DNA of 64,000 bases from Berberis thunbergii (lineage: Eukaryota > Streptophyta > Magnoliopsida > Ranunculales > Berberidaceae): NCBI GenBank assembly GCA_003290165.1, contig QNQO01000596.1:248001-312000 (forward strand). Direction: 5' to 3'. The notes under the pieces were generated by a model. It was not told the DNA's origin and did no database searches. It was given only the letters and a program-made list of their open reading frames with translations. Position 1 is the first letter of the stretch; each line of letters begins with the position of its first letter. Shown here piece after piece: positions 56,001-64,000 of the stretch. Both the position numbers and the translations under genes were made by a program.

Positions 56001-56569
56001 TGATGATACATCAAAATGGACCGATTATCACAACTGTAAACGTGGCATAAAGCCCCATCACAAGAATGCATCGCCTGATCCATTGGGCCAGCTCATAAAG
56101 CACAAAAGAATTGAAGACAATTATAGAAGCCCATGATAAGCCCACTTCTAAGGAAGCATAGGCGGGACCTGAGTCCAAGACCAGACGAATCAAAGCCCAA
56201 ATCCAAGCCCGTCACACGTTCTCTCATTAAAAGGAAGAACGTTGCTCCAAGAAAGAGCCGTGGATGGACCTACACCTCCGCGAACACGTCTCTATTAAGA
56301 AGGAAACTGTTACAGAAACATCTATTTTCATTGCACCTCACATGCTCAAGTCACACGGAGAGTTAAATACGACCATTATAAAAGGTAAAGGGAATTTTCA
56401 ACAAAGGTATGCAATTTTCACTAAGTTTTGTTCATAATTACTTCTTTTTTCCAACAGAATTACTGACTTAAGCATCAGAGTGCATTCAGACACCAAAAAG
56501 GTGGTCCTTAGCAGTCTAACAGTGGTTTTGCAGGTCAAACTCACAGGAAGACAATTTTTGGACGCATCA
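56001..56569 (+). repeat. 5' LTR of the gypsy element
   Basis: It starts TGATGATACATCA and ends GACGCATCA. A TATAAAAGG box lies at about 56376-56384, with CATGCTCAAGTCACACGG upstream. Just after the end, TTGACGCCGACTGTGGGGA (56572-56590) resembles the TGGCGCCG-type primer-binding site of plant gypsy elements. The start TGATGATACATCA is itself an inverted repeat. Confidence 0.83.
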
Positions 56570-56589
56570 ATTTGACGCCGACTGTGGGG

Positions 56590-57640
56590 AACGACGAATT
56601 TCTTTATTTTCCTAAAAATAAGATTCAGTGAAAAAGCTCACACAACTTGACAGAAGATCAATGGAATACTCCACAAATCTTCGGTGTGATAATGACAGAT
56701 ACAATATGCTGCCCAATACTGATCCAAAAACAACCATCTAGACAATTATACCTACCGACAGAGAACTCCAACAAAGAATGCCCAAACATAAAAAAACATT
56801 ATCGGCTTTAATAGCCAGTTGAAGTGAGATCCTCGAGGTGGTGGAGAGAAGATAAGATGTCAAATGGCCGCCAAATATGAGAGGAAATCCGGAGAAGCGG
56901 AAAAAGGCAGACACTCTCTCTTCCACAATTACTACAGCCACAATACTGAAGATTTACATAGCCTAAGAGACGAGATCGAACGCCATATCAGACAAAAATG
57001 ACTCAAGGAATTCGCCAAACTCAAGAATGAAGCAGTCGTTTCAAAGGAGCTAGCAAAGGAAATAATCTATGTCTTGCATGGCACAAGAGAAGAAAAGAAT
57101 AAATTCAACCGATCTAGAAAGTGCATAGTCATGGATTTATGCACAAATATCAGGTTCCAGGAACCATCCGCACAACGTGCAAAGACAATGCAAAAGACTC
57201 TAACCTTCTCAAACGAGGATGCTGCTGGAGTTAATTTTTCCATACAACAATGCATTAGTAATTTCGGTCATGATAGCAAAGAGCTCTAACCTTCTCAAAT
57301 GAGGATGCAGTTCACCACTAAGATGCTCTCACCAAGCGATCAGTCTATGGTAGGATTCATTGGGGAACAATGTAACCCATTGGAAATGATCTGATTACTA
57401 GTCGAAGTGGGAGAACCAGAGAAGCAGCACATGCTAATGACAAAATTTTTCGTCGTGGACATTCCTGCTGCATACAACATGTTACTCGGGAGACTATGGA
57501 TACATGAAATGGGTGCAGTATCCTCTACAATGCACCAATGTGTGAAGTACCACACCGATAAGGATGCTGGAAGAATAAAAGGGGACCAATCAGCAGCTCG
57601 GGAGTGTCATTTTGCTGTTATAAAGACTCCTCACAAATAG
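56590..57640 (+). pseudogene. Gypsy gag end and protease remnant
   Basis: At 57190-57250 the frame reads TLTFSNEDAAGVNF, the block before the protease. At 57407-57620 it reads KFFVVDIPAAYNMLLGRLW, then GDQSAAREC. This is the typical protease-to-reverse-transcriptase linker of this lineage (VVD...YN.ILGRP.L...V.S..H...KFPT..G...GDQ..AR.C). The catalytic DNGSS motif expected between is missing where an 86-bp direct duplication (TAACCTTCTCAAA(C/T)GAGGATG) interrupts. Upstream gag is only weakly readable. Confidence 0.7.
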
Positions 57641-59090
57641 CAATTATCGCAACGACTAGAAGAGTCGTCGCAATGAACTGATGAAACAAATCCAGATTCT
57701 CCAAACGACAACACGGCTCCAGCTAGTCCGTGAGATCGAACCAACACCGAACAGTCGGAAGAAGAAACGGTCGAGGTCTATAAGCTAAAATGACAGTTTG
57801 AATTGACACAAAAATTCTACCTGAACTCACCATGAAGCTGATCCAACTGCTAAAAGATAACCAAGATGTTTTCGCATGGACGATTAAAGATATGGTGGGA
57901 ATAAATTCACCTATCATTTCTCACAATTTACAAGTGAATCCAGACAAGAAATCAGTTAGACATAAAGAAGTACACTGACTGCTCAGCGCATGAATAATAA
58001 GGGAAGCTCACTATCCAAATTGGCTGGCAAATACGGTGCTAGTAAAGAAGAAGAACAAGAAATGGAGGGTGTCCCAAGGACAGCTACCCACTCCCGCGAA
58101 TAGACCAAATAGTGGACGCAACTGTCGGGCACGAGATGTTGAGCTTCATGGATTCATACTCCGGGTATAACCAAATACAAATGTACCCCCGACCAAAAAA
58201 ACATTTTTCATAACAGAAAGGGGGATATACTGCTGTCGAGCAATGCCCTTCGGGTTGAAGAATAAAGGAGCAACGTATCAATAGCTAGTAAACAGAATGT
58301 TCAAAGATCAAATCGACAAAACAATGGAGGTTTACATCGACGAAATGCTCATCAAAAGCTCGCACAGAACAGCCCATGTTGCGGATCTTGAGCAGGCTTT
58401 CACACAACTTTGAAAGTACAAGATGAAGCTATACCTAGATAAATGCACTCTTGAAGTGGAATCAAGGAAGTTTCTTGGGTACATGGTTAATCAACGAGGA
58501 ATTGAAGTTGATCCAAAACAGATACAAGCGTTTCTCAACATGCAGTCGCCGACAAACATCAAATGTGTCCAAAGTCTTAATGGGATGATAACCACTCTAA
58601 ACAAATTCATTTCCAGGTCATCAGACAAGTGTCTGCCTTTCTTCAAGATCTTGTAGGGGAACAAGATATTTGAATGAAATGACGAATGCGAAAGAGCCTT
58701 TCAAAACCTTAAGACATACATGGGAAGTACGAAGCTGCTAATAAAGCCAAACACAAGAGAAACATTGTATCTATACCTATCTGTGTCTAACCACGCAGTG
58801 GGTTCAACACTAATTCGAGAAGAAAAGGAGGTGCTGAAACTAGTGCACTACATCAACAAAACACTCGTAGATGTAGAAATCAACTATCCGGCCCTCGCTC
58901 TAATCATATCATCAAGAAAATTGCGACCATACTTTCAGGCACACCCAATCACGGTCATGACCGAACAACCGCTTCGATCAATATTACACAAGCCAGACTT
59001 ATCAGGAAAAATGGTTAAATGGGCAATAGAACTCGGACAGTTTGACATTACTTATGCCCCCAGAACTGTTATCAAAGCTCAAGCATTAAC
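57640..59090 (+). pseudogene. Gypsy reverse transcriptase and RNase H remnant
   Basis: Blocks in order: a linker with VFAWTIKDMVGI (about 57870); a decayed NWLANTVLVKKKNKKWR; MPFGLKNKGATYQ (58248-58280); VYIDEMLIKSSHRTAH at about 58328; KCTLEVESRKFLGYMVNQRG; then the RNase H part TRETLYLYLSVSNHAVGSTL and TYAPRTVIKAQAL. The catalytic box, normally Y(I/V)DD, reads YIDE, so the second Asp is lost. Several stops separate the parts. Confidence 0.82.
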
Positions 59091-59600
59091 AATTTCATCG
59101 TCGAGTTCACAAGAAACATCAACCAATCTGAGGATCAGCAAAACAAAACAGAACAGCTTGAACCGATCTCTGAAGGATGGATCCTCCATTGTGATTGGGC
59201 ATCTAACGAATCAGGAAGTAGGCCAGAATAGTTTTATACAACTTGGAAGGCATCGTATTGAAAAAGGCGATAAAATTCAGTTTTGAAGCCTCCAATAATG
59301 AAGTCGAGTACGAAGCTGTGATAGCAAGGCTGCAGTTAGCAAAACACCTGGGAATAAGAGACATTAACGTCTTTACAAATTTCAGGCTGGTGGTCAATTA
59401 ACTAAGTAGCGAGTTACAAGTGAAAGACGCTCGAATGAAAGCCTACCACCAGAAAACAACATAATTAATAGAAGTCTTTCGAAATGCCAACTTTGAACAA
59501 TGTGCACGAGCAGAAAATAAAATAGCAGACGAGCTAGCTAAAGAGGCCTCAACGACAAAGGATAATAACAATCCACTCGTCATGATGCAAGGTAGCTTCA
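59091..59600 (+). pseudogene. Second RNase H-like segment of the gypsy pol
   Basis: The sequence continues DGSS (near 59180), then in a shifted frame KAIKFSFEASNNEVEYEAVI, a RLQLAKHLGI block and FRNANFEQCARAENKIADELAKEA. This matches the additional RNase H-like domain (DGSS...EA.NNEAEYEA...GL..A...G) that Tat-type elements and their relatives carry between RNase H and integrase. A stop at 59400 and a frame break near 59260 disable it. Confidence 0.72.
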
Positions 59601-61480
59601 TACTAGAAAATCATCAGAAAAAAGCATGCACTGTAAACCAAGGTGTGAATTGGATGACTCCAATCCTGACATACATTTGAAACGGAAAACTCCCAACAGA
59701 CAAGATGGAAGCCAAAAAACTACGGAATCGGGTAGCCATATATATAGTGATAAATGACAAATTGTATAGGAGGTCTGCCACAAACTCGTTGTTGAAATGC
59801 CTTATACCAGGAGATGTCGAATATGTTCTGGAGGAAATACACCACGACACATGTGGGAATCACCCGGGGGGAAGAACATTGGTCCATAAAGCTCTAACAT
59901 TAGGGCATTACTAGCCAACGATTTAAGCGGACGCTAAGAAGCTAGTTCGTAGATGCGACAAATGCCAAAGATTCACCCCGTGCACTCACATGCCGGGAAA
60001 AATCTGACTCCAATGAGCAACCCATGGCCATTCGCACAATGGGGAATAGACATTGTAGGACCACTCCCAGCGTCCGACAAAAAAAATTTCTTATCGTAGT
60101 AGTAGATTACTTCACCAAATGGATTGAAGTAGAACCCCTTGCAAAAATAGGAGAAGTGCAAGTCGAGAAATTTTTTTGGAGAGACATCATTCGCATATTC
60201 GAAATCCCAAGAGTAATTGTTATGGACGACGGGAAGCAGTTCGAAGGCAAAATGGTCAAGGAGTTATGCAAGAGCATGAATATCCAGCAACACTTCTCTA
60301 CACCTAGGGGTGGGCATCCCATCCTGGGATCTCGAACCCGTCCCGATCCTATCCCATCCCATCCCGATTTTTTGGGGGTCCTTTTGGGATTGATCAAACT
60401 CATTCTGATCCCGTCCTGTTCCGATCTAGAGTAGGATGGGATCGTGATGAAGATTTTCAATCCCACCTATCCCGTCCCATCTCGAATTTATTTATTTAAT
60501 AATAACAATTATTAATTTTAATCAAAATACTCTTCTAAATTAAAGTTTAGGATGTGTTGAAATTAAATCAATGTAAGATGAAATTCTATATGAAATCTAA
60601 ATGAATTGAATCATTAATTCTAAATGAAATTTAATATTTATTTCCCTTCCAAAAAAAAGTTTAATATTTATTTATTTAATATCTGTTATTATTTATGATG
60701 TAAGTTATATGTATATAAATTTCACATTATTGGTGTGTGAGTAATGTGAGATAAAACTATTTTTATTATTTTTTATTGGAGGACTATTTAGTACGTGCTC
60801 ATCTCATCCCGATCTCGTTTGAGATGGAACGAGGTGGGGATGAGGTCTATCCTGTCCCGATCCCGAATGAACGGGATCGGTCCAACTCGTCCCGTGCCCA
60901 CCCCTATCTGCACCAACTCACCCGCAAACAAATGGGCAAGCTAAAGTCACTAACTAAACAAATTTGGAGGCAATCAAAAGAAGACTCGAGGCAGCAAAAG
61001 GACTATGGACGTTCGAGTTACCTTGTGTCCTTTGGGCATACAGGACAACAAAATGAACTCCGACACGAGAAACGCCTTTCACACTTGCTTACGAGTCGGA
61101 AGCTATGATACCTGTGGAGGTCGGGATGCCAACATTCCGAACCGAATAATTCTGTACCGAGGACAATGTCAAAGCATTAAGACTCGGGCTAGATCTCCTA
61201 AAAGAAAAAAAAGAAGCAACCTCGATTAAAACAACAACATACCAACAACGTGTGGCAGGGTACTATAACAAGAAGGTACGGATCTGAAACTTCAACGTTG
61301 AGGATTGGGTACTACGAAAGGTTCAACTAAACACAAAATAGCCTGATGCTGGCAAGCTTAACCCAAGCTGGGAAGGACCCTATCGAGTGATAAAAATCAA
61401 TAGACTAGGAGCATAATGGTTGGAAAAGAAAGAGGGTGAAACAATACCTCGACCATGGATGTAGAATACTTGAAAATATA
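59601..61480 (+). pseudogene. Gypsy integrase split by a hAT MITE
   Basis: The zinc-binding part starts near 59710 (LYRRSATNSLLKCL, then CGNHPGGRTL; RCDKCQRFTP at about 59952). The core has NPWPFAQWGIDIVGPLP and, after a one-base break, VVDYFTKWIEVEPLA and VMDDGKQFEGK. It stops at HFSTP (60296), where the MITE interrupts, and resumes at 60915 with THPQTNGQAKVTN. The end reads WEGPYRV and IPRPW near 61370-61460. Other breaks occur, so the copy was dead or dying irrespective of the MITE. Confidence 0.82.
60305..60906. mobile_element. hAT MITE inserted in gypsy integrase
   Basis: The ends are TAGGGGTGGGCATCCC and, reverse complemented, TAGGGGTGGGCACGGG. They are flanked by TCTACACC (60297-60304) and TCTGCACC (60907-60914), 7 of 8. 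It has CCCATCCCATCCCGAT-type subterminal repeats like the element at 32653-33618, so both belong to one family. Its insertion is later than the gypsy element. Confidence 0.9.
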
Positions 61481-61894
61481 TTATCAATAAAGTCTTTCGT
61501 TCTCAAATTCGAAACAAACAAATACGATCAGAACAAAAAGTCAAATAAAAAAAAACTCGAGAGAACACTCAGCATGGCTAGAGTATCAAGCAAATAAAAA
61601 TGTTGGACGAACGAGTCAGACATAAAAACTTCTGGCATGTTCAACCACGAAGTAATAAAGTACCAGGACATAAGAGCCAGAGTATTACGTCGACTGTAAT
61701 GTACGACATCGTAATCCGAATGAGAAACAAGATTTCATAAACTAAAGCTTTCGTACGACTAGAAAGTCAAGTATCGAAGCCACCAAAATTCGGACAACAG
61801 AAGTCGAATATCTCCCATAAATGTCACAAATAAAGGCTAAACAAGCTAGACATAGAGACACAAAAATGCGAAATAACAAATTTCCATTTATTTT

Positions 61895-63140
61895 CTAAAA
61901 AAGGAGATTACAAAAATAAAAATAAAAAAAATGACAACTAAGAGGAATCACTATCGTGAACAACATCTTCAGGAAGCATAGGGTCAGTAGGCTCCTCGAC
62001 ATCCAGATCACCCATCGAATTCGAAACAACTTCCTCAACATCATCAAACTTCTACTCAGGATGCGGTAGGGAAACATGGTCAAACCCTGTGTTTCCAGAA
62101 AATCTAGAAAATCATGGTGACCCTCGACCACTCTCTTAAAATCCGCGACCTCCGCTGCCTTCAACTTCTCCCTAACAGTTGATAGCACGGCTTGAGTAGA
62201 CACCAACTCCTTGTCGACAATCGCAAGTTTGGCAACGACAACCAACTTAGTATCAGCAAACTTGAAATTCAGCTCAACAATACGGGTGATAGCAACCTTC
62301 AGGTTGTCAGGACACTCATTGATTGAACAAATTGCCTCCTCACGTTCAACCTTTCGGTCAGACAACTCTTTCTCAGCAACAACCAAATGCGTCACGCGTA
62401 ACCTCAAGTTCCCTCAATAGCTCCCACGCAGAATCCACAACCCTCTCATGTTCTGCGCATTGCGCCTTCAACAAATCCATTCGATGAAGAACATGAGATA
62501 GAACAAATATGTATCCCGAAAGCTTTCGTTCAACATGAACAACTTGATCATGAGACGCCTTACTGTCTGACCCCATAACAATTATGTAAGTAAGATGTGA
62601 CATCCCCTCCATAAGATGCTGGAGGCCATCGTCAAATATGACGACGTGGTTGATGCATGAGCATAGTAGCTTTGTTAGGCAATCGCCAGTGACAACCGCC
62701 AATAAGGTTGCGAGCACTATACTGAACATCAGCCTCAGAGGGCCAGAAGGTCTTGTCAAGAATAGGAGGAGTAAGGAGAGAACCGGAAGGAGTAAGGCAA
62801 GAACCAAAAAAAAGAATGGCGAAAAGTAGAAGGAGCGGCACGAGCTCCCGAAGGACCAACAACAACACAAGAAACGACAAGCTTGTGATCTCGAGAACGA
62901 ACAACAACTTGATCCTCTACTGACGGATCATAATCAAAATCATCCAAAGTCTTAGTACCCTTCAGATTAGTCGATAGCCAAATGCACATCGGAAGCATTT
63001 TGTTCTCGAAAATAAGTGAATCATCAATCGACAGGTTGACAGAATTTGGCAAGCCATTGGAAGCAACAAGCTTCTTCTCATGATCATCCAGAGGGCGGGT
63101 GTCAAGACTAGTACCGTTGGTCAGGGAAATGAACGTCAGA
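61895..63140 (-). pseudogene. Antisense extra ORF of the Tat-like gypsy element
   Basis: On the strand opposite to pol, between integrase and the expected 3' LTR, minus frames chain from about 63140: TRPLDDHEKKLVASNGLPNS and VNLSIDDSLIFENKML, then LLKAQCAEHERVVDSAWELL. The chain ends in a coiled-coil stretch (VVVAKLAIVDKELVSTQAVL, then VREKLKAAE, DFKRVVEGHHDF) at 62280-62060. Antisense ORFs at this position are known for Grande/Tat-type elements; their function is unknown. At least three frame changes are needed here, so this copy is decayed. The part past residue 130 of the last frame is probably 3' flank. Confidence 0.6.
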
Positions 63141-63177
63141 GGCCTTTAAAGACTTTCCTAATGGTTTCAAAATTCAA

Positions 63178-63569
63178 TGTTCCCTTTTGAAAAGTGCCCA
63201 AATGCTTAGCATCTATATTATAGGGGGAAGGTTTGAGCTCTTGACTGTGAGGACGTGTTACCTCCATTGCATAGTCGGGCCAGATTGTACCGCTAGCATT
63301 TTTATTGTTTTCTTTGCATTGCTTTTCAACTTCAAACTTGTATTTCCATCGATCAATAGCATCGAACTAGTCTTGAGCAACGTCCTTCCGAACGTTCCTC
63401 CCCATTGTAATCTATTGAATATTAATGAGAGCTTTTGCTGACTATTGTGCATTGTTATATTGTCTACAGATTGATATTGTGCATTCTCAAGTTAATATTT
63501 GTGCCCGTCAAAGTAACTACTCATAGGCTTACTAGTGAATTGGATAGTTAGTGCCGCACGGATTGCTAG
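63178..63569 (+). repeat. Probable 5' LTR of a second gypsy element
   Basis: The right end is supported: CCGTGACA at about 63569, followed by GTTTGTATCAGAGCCAGAGC, a variant of the tRNA-Met primer-binding site TGGTATCAGAGC. A TATATTATAGGGGG stretch (63214-63227) may be the TATA box. The left end at TGTTCCC (63178) is a guess, since no second copy is in the window. Confidence 0.5.
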
Positions 63570-63605
63570 TCCGTGACAGTTTGTATCAGAGCCAGAGCTT
63601 GTTGA

Positions 63606-64000
63606 ATGCAAACCAGGATGCAGAAACTAAATGAGCGCCTTAGCGCTATGGACGAACGACAGGCTAGTCGAATGCATAGACTAGAAAGCAGAATGGACCA
63701 GTTGAACACTTTGAGGGAACAGATTAGTCGGTTGGATGGACTCTTTTCACTGGTAGACAGAGTGGATTCGCTGGCTGAACACGTTGATAATTTAGAGGGA
63801 CGGACAATCGCTATGGAAGAGTCGCCTCACCCCACAGCTCAGGTGATGAGTGACTTCCAATTACAGCTGGAGGGCTTATTTGCAAGGATTGGCTTGCTGA
63901 CCAAGGCCACAGGGACGACTGATCACCCTAGGATGAATGTGCCTGAGCCAAAGTCATATGCTGGGGTACGAGATGAGAAGGAGTTAGAGAAGTTTTTGTT
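63606..64000 (+). CDS. Ty3/gypsy gag, 5' part, open at window end
   Basis: The frame begins at ATG 63606 (MQTRMQKLNERLSAMDERQA), directly preceded by an in-frame TGA, and has no stop to position 64000. It gives 131 complete codons. The first about 85 residues are a heptad-like coiled coil (MDQLNTL, ISRLDGLFSLVDRVDSLAE). The sequence MNVPEPKSYAGVRDEKELEK, then FLF, is the start of the retrotransposon gag domain of chromovirus-type gypsy elements (P.P..F.G.RD..EL..FL). The open frame suggests a younger insertion than the neighbouring gypsy copy. The element continues beyond the window. Confidence 0.8.
   Translation, partial: MQTRMQKLNERLSAMDERQASRMHRLESRMDQLNTLREQISRLDGLFSLVDRVDSLAEHVDNLEGRTIAMEESPHPTAQVMSDFQLQLEGLFARIGLLTKATGTTDHPRMNVPEPKSYAGVRDEKELEKFL

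Larger units (their letters stand above)
56001..63150 (+). mobile_element. Decayed Tat-like Ty3/gypsy retrotransposon
   Basis: Order on the plus strand: 5' LTR, primer-binding site, gag/protease remnant, reverse transcriptase, RNase H, a second RNase H-like part, integrase, then an antisense ORF. Reverse transcriptase before integrase defines gypsy. The IPRPW end of pol and the antisense extra ORF suggest the Tat lineage. A 3' LTR is not seen: the next element begins near 63178. Frames are broken by dozens of stops, and a 602-bp hAT MITE splits integrase. A solo LTR of the family is at 21897. Confidence 0.85.

Noticed and set aside
61895..62407. 170-aa minus frame as a host gene
   Set aside because: It lies between gypsy integrase and the expected 3' LTR, needs frame changes to continue upstream and matches the position of Tat antisense ORFs.

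Overview
This is a plant nuclear window, most likely from a eudicot with an expanded genome. Evidence: AT-rich spacers, GT-AG introns, plant-specific B3-domain and class A1 heat-stress-factor (HSF) genes, Ty1/copia and Ty3/gypsy retrotransposons, and many hAT, Harbinger and Mutator-type MITEs. I cannot name the species. No tRNA, rRNA, CRISPR or prokaryotic feature is present.

Only three cellular genes can be supported, all on the minus strand. Two are paralogous short B3-domain genes (3223-5009 and 25293-26531) that share the same intron position inside the B3 fold. The third is an HsfA1-type heat-stress transcription factor: exon 1 at 47975-48256 and exon 2 at 34579-35892. Its intron is 12,082 bp and sits at the conserved HSF intron position, between the Tyr and Gly of the DNA-binding domain. 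The spliced frame encodes 531 aa with DNA-binding domain, HR-A/B, NLS, AHA and NES signatures.

Layout: 0.5-2 kb decayed MULE transposase; 3.2-5 kb B3 gene 1; 6.8-11.6 kb LINE scrap fused to a truncated copia element; 12-13.8 kb tandem Helitron array; 13.9-18.3 kb LINE remnants, with a hAT element and a SINE nested in one of them; 21.0-22.4 kb second SINE and a solo gypsy LTR; 25.3-28.9 kb B3 gene 2 and its putative 5' exon; 29.4-32.6 kb tandemly duplicated 1.6-kb unit; 32.65-33.62 kb hAT element; 34.6-48.3 kb HSF gene, its intron filled with nested elements; 48.56-49.9 kb three related hAT MITEs upstream of the HSF start; 50-55.7 kb further hAT, Tourist and Helitron copies plus an RNase H remnant; 56-63.1 kb decayed Tat-like gypsy element with an antisense extra ORF, its integrase split by a hAT MITE; 63.2-64 kb start of another gypsy element whose gag is open to the window edge.

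Because both ends and target-site duplications (TSDs) can be read for many insertions, the order of nesting can be partly reconstructed. The most notable structures are the transposon-packed HSFA1 intron, two adjacent hAT MITEs with three identical TSDs just upstream of HSFA1, and two head-to-tail Helitron arrays. I found no convincing novel biochemical system. Splice models, promoters and element ends are inferred from sequence alone.
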